From Rhipidocladum racemiflorum (taxonomy: Eukaryota > Streptophyta > Magnoliopsida > Poales > Poaceae): DNA of 64,000 bases. The translations under genes were made by a program, and so were the position numbers. Within the stretch, counting starts at the first letter, position 1. Each line of letters opens with the position of its first letter. Location: positions 16,816,501-16,880,500 of the forward strand of contig CM070578.1 in assembly GCA_036346355.1 (NCBI GenBank), in the 5' to 3' direction. Below, in pieces: positions 43,634-56,085 of this stretch. The notes under the pieces are model-generated. The model worked only from the letters and a program-made list of their open reading frames with translations, had not been told where the DNA came from and ran no database searches.

Positions 43634-44271
43634 TTATTGAAGATAAAACAACAACATGGCCTTGGCTTCCATGTAAAGTCCCCATGCATGCACTTTCTTA
43701 AGCAACAACCGTGGAGTGCCAGCAGCATCCTTGGTGCACAAACGGTAGCATGCATCGTTACAACGTTCCACGGCATCATTCACTAATTCCTCGCCGCCAA
43801 CAGCTGGCACAAAAATAATTTGCATTAAGGTAAAACCATTAATTGTTAAGGAGCAAGCTGTAATTAAGAAGAGCTAGCAAACGGTAGTAATAATTAAATT
43901 CGTCTTACGAGCGTTTATGTTGTTGCACACGGAGGACGTGCATCCCAAGTTGCAAAAGTCGGTGACATCTGCTTCATCTGCCAACAACATCTTGTATTAA
44001 AATGGAATTTCTTCATTAATGTGACAAAATAATAAAAAGAATTATTACCAGAGCGCGGGAAATCAGTCGGGCAAGTTGTCCCAGGAATAATTTTGCAACC
44101 ACAGAGCTTTGCGCAGGTTTCCCTAGAGGCACCCGTAAGACGACAAACGTTGTAACAATTTCTTGCTGTTGTGGATGGGCAGCAGCTCTTAGCATCCACC
44201 TGCGTATTCTCAAGAACTAGACCCAGTATGAGTACACTGATAAGCACGCTCTTAAAACCTTTGCCTTCCAT
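43634..44271 (-). CDS. Thionin precursor, second copy with altered C-terminus
   Basis: Paralogue of the gene at 13943-14517. Exons on the minus strand are 44049-44271, 43909-43977 and 43634-43803. Signal peptide, the eight-cysteine mature thionin domain and the first part of the acidic propeptide are identical in my reading. In exon 3 a G is missing from a GGG run (near 43714). The frame therefore shifts after KDAAGTP and runs to a new stop at 43634-43636, giving about 153 residues in place of 132. The mature peptide is not touched; only the propeptide tail, known to matter for processing and neutralisation in this family, is changed. TATA at 44342-44350. The one-base change could be a consensus error. 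Confidence 0.85.
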
Positions 44272-44341
44272 GCTAGCTAGCTCTTCCTAGCTATACTTGA
44301 CGACTGGCTATTGAATTGGCGAACTTAGACCTGCATGCCAT

Positions 44342-44350
44342 CTATTTATA
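44342..44350 (-). promoter_or_regulatory. TATA box of second thionin
   Basis: Minus-strand TATAAATAG, same spacing to the ATG as in the first copy. Confidence 0.7.
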
Positions 44351-44392
44351 GAGGCTGTTGTGGCATCTACATGTGATAATTATCAAATACTA

Positions 44393-44668
44393 CTTCCTCC
44401 GATCACAAGTAGTTATCATTTTAGACATCGATACATTCTTGAAAACACTACTAATTTATATTATAATATATTTATAAAACTCAATAAAATCATAATATTA
44501 CAAAAGAATTTTTGAAACAAATCTACACATATCATTTTCATATTTCTCATTTTATTATTTAAAATTGATCAAAAATTTAAATATTTAAAATCATCTTGAT
44601 ATCAAAGTTTTGAATGTTTTTGCTGTATCTATATTTAAAACGATAACTACTATTTGTAACTGGATGGA
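44393..44668. mobile_element. Stowaway-like MITE (version C)
   Basis: Same insertion as 14639-14916, so it predates the duplication. Confidence 0.75.
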
Positions 44669-44913
44669 TAACTACAGAACCACATAATGTTTCTTCTTCG
44701 TGACATGGACGATAGGACTCGGCCCCCATTACACACGCGGACGGTACTGGCCGTTACTAAGACCATCTCCAACGGTGTCCCTTCTCTCCCATTCCCTTCA
44801 ACGCTCCAACGGATTCCCTTCAGCATCCCCTTCGTGAAGAGATTCTCTCTTCCATTCCCTCTAGCAACGGATTCTCTCTCCTTTCCATATACAATTCTCT
44901 TTAAAGGGAATCT

Positions 44914-45756
44914 TGTAACATCCCGAAATCTGGCCTAACAGAAAATGTGCGTTACAAAATTTTATTTTGAGCCGAAATCTAAATTTATAAGTTTAGCTCT
45001 TTAATTTGGACTTAGTTTCAAACAGAAAAGAAATAATTGAATTTGGTAAAAGTAAAAAGAGGTAAAAGTGGGAGTGTAAAAGTAAAATAGTAATAAGATA
45101 TTTACACTAAAGTAAATAGGGTCAATATCAACTTTTTCCCTAAAGTCAAAAAGTAAAAGTGAAAGCATTAATTAAAAGAAAGGATTTTAAAAAATAAATA
45201 AATAGAATTTTATTGTCATTTCAGTCTTGTCAGAATTATATAAAATAATATGAACAAACTATTAAAATGAGTTTCACAAATAATCTGAATTTTAAATTTC
45301 CATCTCATCTGATTATTGCTTAAGTTCCAGTCATTTAGAGCAATTATTCTTTTCTCCTTTAAAATATAAAACTCAAAGTCTCATGATAAATAAAATCTGA
45401 GAATTCATCTATTCAAATCATCTCCCAGACCAAAATTCATCGAAGAAAAAAAATGTGCATGTTATTCTGAGAAACTTAGCTAGACTACACTTGCATGGGA
45501 TCACTCAATCTTGAGCAGCCGAACGAACTCTTTACGCTTTTTGTCCCTGTTACGTGGGCTTAAACCCAACCACGCAATGCAACAACCGAATTCTTTTAGC
45601 CTCAACTCATTACTCCCAGCCATACCCTGTTCGGCCATCACTTCACCACCCGTTCCTTGACCTCTCTGCAGAAGCACAAGACTGCCATGACACGCATCAA
45701 CAGCGTCCCATGCCCTGCCACTGCGGTGACAAGCCTCCAACTCGGTCATGCTTGCC
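44914..45756 (+). mobile_element. Gypsy LTR head, 843 bp (version C)
   Basis: Same start and same truncation point as 15166-16008. Confidence 0.85.
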
Positions 45757-46524
45757 TATACAGCAAACAGACACACTAATATTATAATCGGTCAAAGTTC
45801 CTGTTGACCACGTAAAGACCATCCGACCTTAATCAGGTCGGACGACAGCTAAATGTTTTCAGGTCGGCGGTAGCCCGATATGGGAAACTATTCAGGTACA
45901 GCTATGACGTCTTTTACCATGCCGACCTAGATATAAGTTAGTCCGACCAGGCTCTGGTCGGACAAAAGAAAAATCCTCTGCGCAGAGATAACGTGCGGAA
46001 GAAGCTTTCTCTGATATGTACTAGCAACCGTTTGGAATTTACCAACAGCGAAGAGGCGCCTCTATGATGAAAAGCCATCTTTTCATTGAAGAGACACCTT
46101 CTGACCAAACAACACCTTCTGACGGGAAGACATCCCTCTGAAGATGGCACCTGGCATCCTTTCGACACTATAAATAGACTTCTCCCACCAGGGACAAAGG
46201 CAACAAAGAAAGAGGGGACGTGAAGAACAACACCGAAACAAAGCAATCATACTTGCAACCAGTGTGTGTAACCAAATGCGCACTCACGGAGGCAATGGAC
46301 TACACGTACCAAACCACCCTGGAGGAGCCGAGACATAGTAGAAGCTCGTGGAGGATAAGGAAGAGTTGGCACAATACAAGGCAAGCAACTCTAACTCCTC
46401 AGTGCAGGGAGAAACTTCTGAATGCTCCAATCTTGTCCCTAGAAGACGGAAAACTGGCGAAATGAAGAAATACCTTAGCCTGTGATGAGCACCATCCTAA
46501 GATTCTTGGTGGATATATAGGTGT
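45757..46524 (+). promoter_or_regulatory. Orphan promoter-like block (C)
   Basis: Copy of 16009-16772, with TATA box at 46169 and the following frame at 46220-46465 conserved. Confidence 0.3.
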
Positions 46525-46812
46525 TGTTGGAACTAGCCCAAGATCATGAACACACGCACATGAACACAAAGAACTCAGAAACTTTTCTTGTGTTATATTC
46601 TTGTGTTGTTCTCAAACTCAGGGGTTACATGCCCTTATACAGTAGACGCATCACCTAACCAACTTGGTAACCAAGGCAAATTCTAAACATAGAAAGCCTA
46701 ACTAAGGAAACAAACTAATTGATTGATCTGATTGCCTATTGTATCATGATTACTTGCCTTTCATGACACGGCAAATCAACAATTTTTGGCAAGTCTTGAT
46801 TATTTTTCAACA
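46525..46812 (-). mobile_element. Copia 288-bp LTR with PPT (version C)
   Basis: Copy of 16773-17060. Its interior is interrupted at 46871 by a chromovirus. Confidence 0.8.
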
Positions 46813-46870
46813 ATCTCCCCCTTAATCAAGACTTGTCGACTCTTATTCGACATGAGACGGTGAACGCATC

Positions 46871-49800
46871 TGTCGGGACCCCGAATTTGCAAATCCGGAC
46901 CCTCTGTGTATTCAGCACTAGTCCAGGAACGCGCTAGTGCACACAGTCTTAACATCGGTATATATCACAATCATACCAAACGATACTATCAAAGTACTTT
47001 ATTTAAATAATCAAAGGGTTACTCGACCTTATGGCCAAGTTACAAATATATGCCTTGCAAGGCAAAACTTATTGAAAGAGAAATAACAAGAAATGAAAAT
47101 CAAATAAACTTAGTGGCGCCATCCAAGATACCACAGTAACCGACCGGGCTCGCATCCCTAAGTAGATGGGTCCTCTTGGAACTCCTCTTCCGAACTGGCG
47201 TAGTCTCCTCTTCAACTGTATTGTGTTGAGGCAAGGGTGAGTACTTGGTACTCAAGAAGTCATGCACAGAATGCAAGCTAATATACTATATGCATGGCTT
47301 GGTACAAAGGAATAGCTTAAGGTATATTTATGTAAACAGCATTTGACAAGTAATATAAGTAGATTCAAAGCAAGAAAAACAAGTAAAGCATAAATAACTT
47401 TTCAAAAAGTTTGAATAACATTTTTCCCCATCCTAAACCATATTTCCATCATCTTCTTTGTTAAACCAACCCAACTTCTCAAAACCAAGTTATTTTCAGA
47501 AAATCTAACCCTTGACTGTAATTCCCGAGCATTGTCCAAAGATCGTGGACTCGGCTATTCAAATAGATTCTACACTCTGCAGAGGTTATGCACTTTACCC
47601 ACAAGATACAATCCACTCACCACGTCGGTAGTGAATCGCCATACAAGAGTATGCGAATGAGCGATCATAACAAAGCCTTTCTAAGCCTCAAACAACACAG
47701 GTGGTCCTCTCCGGTTCGTGCTCTACACCATCCCTTCCCTTAGCCAAGGCGAAGTATGGGACCAACACACCGTTAGATGGGTACTGGCCACAGCCACGAT
47801 ACGCTCCCCGCATAATCACACAAAAGGTATAATCGACACCCTGAGGCTCCACAAGTGAGTCCTTAGCGACTTAGTCAACTAGGGCCGTCCCATTCCAGCC
47901 AAGTGGTTGCAAGTATGACCCAGTTCAAAGGCTTGCAAGGTTAAGTCCTTAGAGTGACCAGGGCAAGACTACCCAAAACCAAATCAACATCCCCAATGCC
48001 ACAATCGCCCACCTGATTACTCTTGCCACATGCCCCGATCGAAATCGCTTATCAAACCCCGCTTGATTACCATGCACCACGTGCCATCAACATCACATGA
48101 TACTTTTCCAAAACAGGTTCAATATATCATTAATTCAATATTAGCATTTGATTATCCAAAATCATGTCATGAGCACGTAAAGGTGTCTAAGCAAGATACT
48201 ACAACGATCTAAACCCATGTTGGCAATTTAATAATGTCCAACTAGTAAACCACAACTAGGGTGACAAAGGGTCATGGCACATACTTAAGTAATCAAGGTG
48301 TCATATAGCAAATTGGTATTTATCTAACCCCCATGTTTAAACAAAGTATCTTTCTAATTGAACTAGCATGCAATAGTTTAAATCAAAATAGATTTCGAAA
48401 TAGGATCAATATGGTCAAAGCACAACTTGCCTTCAAAAAGCACTTGCTCTTGGTCTTGAGTTGGATCCTGAGTCAATACTTCTCCTTCGAATCCCTCCGG
48501 CACTTCAACGTCTACTCGTAAAGCGTGCAAATAGCAAATACACAAATAAACACTATGCAAAAAGATCCCAAAACTCCAAATAAAATCCATAAACAGAGAG
48601 AACATAATTTTCTGGATTTTTAGAAACTGGAATCGTTCAAATCGGAGTTAAAATGCAAAAGTTATGATTATTTAAAGTTTAAATAATCAATTAAATAATA
48701 TTACAGAGAAAAACTTTAGTCCAAAAATTAAATAAAATTCATATTTAGGTAGATCTTAATTTTATACAAATTTAGAAATTTGAATCGCTCAAATCGGAGT
48801 TGAAACGCAAAAGTTATAAGCGTTTGAAGTTTGAATCTAAATTTGAAATCATTATTTGAATTAATAAATCCTTTTCTTTTTCGGAAATTAATTATTGCGT
48901 CAGCATGGACACGTGGCAGCTCCTGATTGGCCTGCTGACGTCAGCCGGTCCATGGGCTTGGTCCACGCTCGGCTCGGGTCCACGGTGGACTCGGTCCACG
49001 GCTCCACGTGAGACTGACATGTGGGCCCACTCGGGTGACGCTATCGCCGACGTCGGCGGGCTCACCATGGTGCGGCAAGGGGTCCATCGTGACGCCATGG
49101 GTGACGTCGGCGCTTGGCTGGGTTAGCCAGCGACATGCGGGCCTCTCGACACGCGGGCCCGGCGTGTCGGCGGCTACACGCCAGCGTGGGCGGCGGCCCG
49201 ACTGCGTCGGTCCAACTTCCCGACACGTGGCGCAATCTCGTCCGTTGGTTTGAAAATCAACGGCGCGGATTAGATCCAGGGTTAACACGTTGAAACTACT
49301 CGATGCTCGTGGGCCGCTCGATCTAGATCGGACGGTCAGATCTAATCCTATAATCGCATCAGCTACAAAGACGCGTGGCGATTGTGAACCGCTGGATCTT
49401 GATCCAACGGTCCAGATCTAATCGGGTTTGGAACACGTGATCTCACCTCAACCGCTCGATCTGATCTCGACGGTCCTCCGAGCTCATGGACGGCGATGGT
49501 TTCACGGCTACCGGGCTTGACCGGAGACGGGACGATGACCACGGCTACGGCGCCACGGGCTTCTCCGGCGAGATGAAACCTCCTTCGTGCGCGCCTCGTC
49601 GCGGACTCCGGATTCGGGCTCCTTCTCGGCGGAAGACGACGACGACGGCGGAAACGGCGCAAACCGCAATGAGGGAAGAGACAACTCCGGCGAGCGATTG
49701 CGGCTCAACGGCGGCGGCTCAGGCGAGATGGCTCGGGGAAACGGGTGCGCAAGGATGAGGGCAACCTCGGGGGACGTCTCATGCTTTAAATAGCCTCGGC

Positions 49801-50396
49801 GTTCGTGCCCTAGACGGAAACCTAGTTCGTTACGGCGGCGGAGTCCGGCTCGGACTCGGCGAAGACGACGAAATCGTGGCCGTCCACGTGGCACGATCGA
49901 CGGCCACGATCGCACGGGCGCGATCGGATCCGGGCCGGATACGGCTCGAACCGTCACTGGTGATCTCACCGTTGGATCTTGATCCAACGGTTGGGATTGA
50001 TTAGGGTTAGGAGTGGGTTTGGTCGAGTCACGTGGTTTCGGTCGGACTCGAACTCGAGTCGACTCTGCTCGGCCGGATGAACAAGATTTGACCCGAGTTG
50101 GATTTTCCAAATAATTAATATTTAAAATAATTCCCGAATTCATTTAATTCATTAAAAATAGCAAATGACTTTAAAATTCCAGAAAAATTCTGGAAAATAT
50201 TTTGGATCATTTTGGACTCAAATAAAATATTTCCAACAAAAATTTATTTGCAAATTTAAATTCTTTAATTATTTCAAAATGGAATAAATTCAAATAAATT
50301 CCAAATAAATCCAAATAAATTCCAGAAAATTCCAAAATTCACCAAAGTGCCAAATCACACATGAATTTAAGAAAAGCAAAATTTTGGGATGTTACA
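46871..50396 (-). mobile_element. 3' LTR of minus chromovirus, 3526 bp
   Basis: Minus strand from TGTAACATCCCAAAATTTT to GGGGTCCCGACA. Contains G-box cores (ACACGTGG at 48908 and 49214) and one TGACGTCA (48936). Confidence 0.88.
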
Positions 50397-50410
50397 AACC
50401 TCCCCCCCTT
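50397..50410 (-). promoter_or_regulatory. PPT of minus chromovirus
   Basis: Minus-strand AAGGGGGGGAGGTT abuts the LTR start. Confidence 0.88.
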
Positions 50411-53400
50411 AATAGAATCTCGTCCCCGAGATTCAGGGCTTACTAAAGGAATAGGTTTGGAAATTCTTTCTTCAAATCCTCTTCGCGCTCCAAGTCGCTT
50501 CGCTCTGCATGGTTGCTCCAATCGAACTCTACGTAAACGGGTTGACTTGTTTCTAGTTTCTCGATCCATTGTGTCTAGAATCCCCACTGATACTCCTTAT
50601 AAGTCAAATCCTCTTGCAACTCAATCGACTCAATGTGTCTGCTCCTCGAGAACTCGGAGACACTTCTTCAATCGGGACACATGGAATACATCATGTACTC
50701 CTCGCTAACGATTGTGGCAACTCTAGCCGATAAGCAACTTCGCCTCTGTGCTCAAAATCTTAAATGGTCCAACATAACGGGTGCAAGTTTCCCTTTGGCA
50801 TGGAACCTCTTAACTCCCCGAGAGGCGTAACTCGAGGTATACAAAGTCTTCTCGTTCAAAACTCAAATCTCGCGACGATTGTCAAGATAACTCTTTTGTC
50901 GTGATTGGGCTACCTTCAACCTTTCCCTAATCATAGCGATCTGCTCTCACCTCTTGAAGAATATCAGGCCCAAAGACACGGCGCCGCCGGTCTCATTCCA
51001 ATTCAACGGCCCGACAGTGGTCGACTCATACAAAGGCCTCAAAAGGTGACATCTCAGTAAACTAGCCTGATAACTATTGTTGTAACTGAACTCGGCATAC
51101 GGCAAACTCTTATCCCAAGAGGTAGCACAAGCCAATGCACAAGCTCTTAACATATCTTCCGAGACCGGTTGACTCTTTCTGGCCTGGCTCCATCCGTCTG
51201 TGGATGATAAGTCATCTTGAAGTTCAAACGGGTCCCCATGGCCTCATGCAACTTATTCCAACCTTGAGGTAAATTGGGTACCTCTGTCCGATACAATCCT
51301 CTTTGGCACTCCGTGCAAACAGACAATCTCGATCATGTACAACTCGCTAACTTATCTCCGAGTAAGTGGTCTTCACGGGATAAAATGGGCTACTTTAGTC
51401 AAGCGATCCACTACAACCCATATGGAGTCATAACCTCCTTGAGTCTTCTGACAAACCGGTAATGAAATCCATTCCGATTTCCTCCCACTTCCACTCGTAT
51501 TTTCAGTACCGTAGCAATCCTGCTGGTTTCGATGCATTGCCTTGACTCTCCGGCATACGCCGCACAATGCAACATGCTCGGCAACTTCACGTTTCATACT
51601 CGGCCACCGTAATCTCTCCTTCGAGATCTCGATACATCTTGGCGCTTCGGGATGAATCGAGTACTTGGAGTCATGGGCTTCTTCCGTAATCGATTGCTTT
51701 AACTCCTTTTTGTTAGGCACACAAATGCGATCCTTCATCCACAACGTGCCTTGCTCATCCAACTTGAAGTCCTCTGCCTTGCCTTCCTCCTTGATGGACT
51801 TAATCCTGCGGATCTTGTCATCATCCTTCTGTCCTTCTCGGATCTGATCCTCTAAGGTAGGCTTTACTTCTAATGCGGTCAAGAATCCGCTAGGTACAAC
51901 CTCAATCTTCATCTTCTGAAAATCCTTACATAACTCATCCTGACTTGTGGCTAGCAACGTGCTCACGGTATAGCTTTTCCGACTCAGGGCATCGGCTACT
52001 ACGTTGGCCTTCCCGGGATGGTAATGAATTCCAACATTATAGTCCTTGATCAATTCTAGCCATCTCCTTTGCCTCATATTCAGATCCGATTGGGTGAATA
52101 TGTACTTAAGGCTCTTATGATCCGTATATACTTCACATCTGTTTCCAATCAGATAGTGACGCCATATCTTCAAGGCATGCACTACGGCGGCTAACTCTAG
52201 GTCATGTGTCGGATAATTTTCCTCATGCGGCCTCAACTGCCTTGATGCATAAGCGACGACCTTTCCATTCTGCAGACAAGACACATCCAAGTCCTTGGCG
52301 CGATGCGTCACAATAAATATCGAAGCTTTGAGCAACATCCGTAGTACTAACACCGGTCTTGATGTCAATCGCTTCTTCAGCTCCTCAAATCCTTTCTCAC
52401 ATTCTCAAGCGCCCATGCAAACTTCTTTTCCTTCTTCAGCAATTGCGTAAGGGGTTTCGCAATCGTCGAAAAGCCTTCGATGAAACGGCGGTAGTATCCT
52501 GCCATTCCAAGGAAACTCCGAATCTGGGTCACAGTCTTTGGTTGTTCCCAATGTAACACCGCTTCTACTTTGCTTGGATCCACGGCGACTCCTTCTGCGG
52601 TCATTACATGTCCAAGAAACTCCACTTTGTCCTTCCAAAAGTCACACTTGCTGAACTTGGCGAAAAGTTGCTGTTCCCTCATCTTTTCCAAAACTCGCCT
52701 TAAGTGTTCGGCATGTTCATCCTCTGTCTTGGAGTAGATTAGGATATCGTCTATGAACACGACGACAAACTTGTCCAAATATTCCATGAACACCTTATTC
52801 ATCATATTCATGAAATAAGCTGGCGCATTCGTCACCCAAAGGACATAATCAGAACTCGTAATGTCCATATCTTGACGAGAATGCGCCTTGAATATCTTAC
52901 GATCGGATCTTCAATCGATGGTATCCCGATCTCGAGATCAATCTTGGAGAAAACTCCGGCTCCTCTTAACTGATCAAACAAATCATCAATCCTGGGTAGC
53001 GGATACTTATTCTTCCACGGTGACTTCGTTGAGTGCACGGTAGTCAATGCACATCCACGAAACTCCCGCCCTTCTTCTTGACAAACAAAACCGGTGCTCC
53101 CCACGGCGATTTAACTTGGTCTCGATAAATCCTTTATCCATTAACTCTTCCAATTGTTTCTTCATCTCTACCAACTCCTCGGTAGACATCCGATAGGGTC
53201 TCTTTGCTATCGGTCTTGCATCTTGCAAGTTCTATCACAAACTCTATGTCCCTGTCTGGCGGCATACCAGGTAGATCTTCGGGGAAAACATCTGGGTACT
53301 CATTCACTACTGAGACATCCTCTATGCTGATTGCCTTGGTACTGTTAATCATCAACTGTCCATCTCTAACTGCAGTGGCTTGAAATTCCACTTTCTTCCC

Positions 53401-54877
53401 ACACGGCTCTCAACTGAGATAGTTCTTCGTCCACAATCCAATACAGCCTTGTGTTTGGATAACCAATCCATTCCCAATATAACATCTAAGGTCTGGGTCT
53501 CCAAAATTATAAGGTTTGCTAGGAACTCTATTCCATCTATTAGTATTCTCACCCCGGAACATCCTACTTCCGTTCGGAGTTCGGAACTGTGGGTTTGAAC
53601 TAACAAAGATGCACTTAAGTCTTGCCATTCTCAAGTCATTTCTAGTAGCAAAGCCTTGCGAAACAAACGAATGCGAAGCTCCGTAGTCAAACAAAATGCA
53701 GGTGTATCGAGTTAACAAGTAACTTACCCAAGACGACGTCAGTAGCATTCTCAGCAGTGCATCTGCGGTGACATGGTTGACTCGGCCTCTCACCACGGTG
53801 CTGGGGTGTGGCTCCTGGCCGGGCGTCCTAGCTGGGGTGGTTCCTAGATTGAAGCGAATCGGGTCGCTTCCTGTCTTCTTTGGACAATCTGTTGGCAAAG
53901 TGTCCTGGCTCGTTGCGATTGTAGCAGCGTCTCAACTGTTCCTTCTTTGGCTGCACAGGGTAGCGTTTCTAGCGGGCTGGGTGCAGTAGTTCGACATTGG
54001 CAGGTCTTGGTGCTTTGAGGATGGTGTCCTTGTTGCATTACGTGGTTGGAATCAAGAATTGATTTGGTGCAACTCAGCGCCATTGCGTTCTCGACGTGAT
54101 CCTTCTTTGTTGCATCCTGCGCTTCTGTTCTCATCCAGTTCCTTGCGCTTGTCCTCAAGAATAAGCGCCTTATTCACCAACTCTTGGAAATCTGGAAAGG
54201 TGTGGGTGATCAATCCTACTTGCAATCCCGAGTTAAGTCCCTTCATGAAACGAGGCATGCCTGGATTTATCTGTCGCTACATCCTCAGTGCGTAGCGTGC
54301 TAGCCGTGTGAACTTGTTCAGGTAGTCGGCCACCGGCTGATTACCTTGCTTCGATGCTCAACTCCTCCTTCTTAAGGTCCATGATTCCTTCAGGCACGTG
54401 ATATCGTCGGAATGCACCGTGAACTCCTCCCAAGTGATATCTTGAGGGTTCTCTCTGCGTGGCATAAGTTCTCCCACCATTCGTAATTTGTTCCTTCCAA
54501 CCGATGAGAAGCGTAAAGTACCTTCTCCGTCCCTATGCATTGAGCTATGTGTAGCTTCCTCACAATTGATCTCAACCAATCGTCGGCCTCCAACGGATGG
54601 GCAGTCCCAGAGAAAGTGGGTGGGTGAGTCCTCATGAACTCTGACAGCCTTGTATTCTCGGCGTGGTCCCTGATTAACTTGATTAGCAAAGTGGCCTGAG
54701 CAAAGGACGTGCTGCATTTGTTGCATCATAGCATGCATCAATCGGGTCTGAAGCAGCAAGAAATGCTCCAAAATTCTGCACATCCAAAGTGGCGGTCTTT
54801 GGTGCTCCATCATTGGGGTTTTCTGTTGGGCGAGATCCACTCCCATTGCTTCCAAGGTTCCCACGGGTGGTTACCAT
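50411..54877 (-). pseudogene. Chromovirus gag-pol, many frameshifts
   Basis: From right to left: gag start MVTTRGNLGSNG (54877), gag core PPTFSGTAHPLEADDWLR and EGTNYEWWE (54390-54689), and FMKGLNSGLQVGL (54240). The zinc knuckle is degraded, CYNRNEPGHFANRL at about 53900, with two of its four ligands changed (Cys to Arg and Cys to Leu). Protease has DYGASHSF for the usual DSGASHSF (about 53680). RT has KYPLPRIDDLFDQL and VVVFIDDILIYSKT (about 52755). RNase H has HDLELAAVVHALKIW, TDHKSLKYIFT and VVADALSRK. Integrase has CGVCRRVKA and VVDRLTKVAHF. The C-terminal chromodomain-like tail has DWSNHAE near 50500. At least ten frame changes; not functional. Next to PPT and LTR on the left, leader ORF on the right. 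Confidence 0.9.
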
Positions 54878-55156
54878 CTGTCGATTGCTCTAGGTTTAGA
54901 GATGAGAGGGAAACGAGAATAGACAAGTAATATGGAACTTATGCGGGCGAAAGGGGTAACTTTAAGGTCCATCTTTATTATTAATAACTTGGTATGGCTG
55001 CTTACAATGCCTAAGGGCCTTGCAACACATACGCACACTCAAAGCAAACAAAGCAAATCCAAATCGAACTAACTCTGGAGTCTAACGCCTAAAGGGTGAC
55101 TCTTTATTTTATGACGCGACTCGGCGAAGGAGTCTCACTATAGAACCTAAGCTCAC

Positions 55157-55845
55157 TCATCGAGAAAACCTCCACGGCACTGGTGCAGGTCTTTGCGGCA
55201 TAGGCGCCAAGTGATCGCCATGTCCAATGACTATGTCATCTGTGGTAGTCGAAGAAGCAGTGTCCTCATCGAGATCGACTCCTCCGGATCTCGGCTCGTA
55301 GCTCGAGTAATCTGCTCTGGGTGCAGTCCGCATAAAGTCATCTCCAACTCGCCAATCCTTCGTGAGAAGGTGTGCCACATACTCTTGAGCTTCCCGCCAT
55401 CTGTTCTTCTCTGCCGTGATTTCCTTGCGGGCCTTCGTAGCTCCTTGCTTGTATTATCTAGTACATCTTCCTGGCGACGACGAATCGTGCCAACCGTGTA
55501 ACCGTGGCATTCTCATCCTGAATCGCCTTCGGTCAAGAAGGTTATCGCTGGCGCGGATGATAACGAACACCGTGCTTTCCAACTCTCTGGCGTAGATATC
55601 GTAATGTGCCGCATTGCTCGTCGTGAAACTTCTTGGATACCCATCTGCATTGTAGACCTTCTAGCGGTCTGTTGTATCGAGCGATTGCCTGGCCCTTTTC
55701 CTAGCAGTACCTCAATCCTTACGTCACAAGCCTTGATCAATCCCGCTTGTCCGATCACTTCCACTTGATATTGGGGCTTCTCAAAATCTCCGAGAGTCCT
55801 GTAGCATATGCCAAAGTTCTGCGGCGTGACTAACTCCCGGATCAA
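55157..55845 (-). pseudogene. Chromovirus leader ORF: possible dsRBD-like domain plus coiled coil
   Basis: Located between PBS (56070) and gag start (54877). The N-part (55513-55845) encodes LVTPQNFGICYRTLGDFEKP, QYQVEVIGQAGLIKACDV, RIEVLLGKGPG and MGIQEVSRRAMRHI. The outline P-x-Y-x-V ... C-x-V-x-I ... Ala/Arg-rich helix recalls a double-stranded-RNA-binding fold. After frame changes a helix-rich stretch follows (DVLDNTSKELR, AEKNRWREAQEYV; likely coiled coil), then an acidic, Ser/Thr-rich end (GGVDLDEDTASSTTTDDIV) to the stop at 55157. A similar frame stands at the same place in the element at 19176. Not a known gag or pol part; function unknown. The domain call is inference. Confidence 0.45.
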
Positions 55846-56069
55846 CGTAGTTGAACTCTTCCTCCATCTGTCACAAGAGTGCTTTACGTAAGAACTCGGA
55901 ATTTTCGAATTGTGACAAGGTAAGGGAAAATTTCAGCAAGAGACAAGAAAAGAGTGAAGGGATAAGTCAAGATGTCATTTCTTATCTTCACAAATTTTTA
56001 GCTTTAGAAAATAGGTTTTATCCTCACTACGACCATTCTAACTTAGGGTTGAGCCTACAAATCAAGTAT

Positions 56070-56081
56070 GGCTCGATACCA
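56070..56081 (-). promoter_or_regulatory. PBS of minus chromovirus, one base short
   Basis: Minus-strand TGGTATCGAGCC. The usual TGGTATCAGAGCC lacks one A here. Four bases separate it from the LTR end. Confidence 0.82.
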
Positions 56082-56085
56082 CCTC

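Noticed and set aside
48905..49288. Frames conserved between 48905-49288 and 58110-58421
   Set aside because: Conservation is due to the two LTRs of one element; indels between them do not respect codons.
49486..50143. Long minus-strand frame of 211 codons
   Set aside because: Located in the LTR, Arg/Pro/Ser-rich, broken in the partner LTR; no evidence of a protein.
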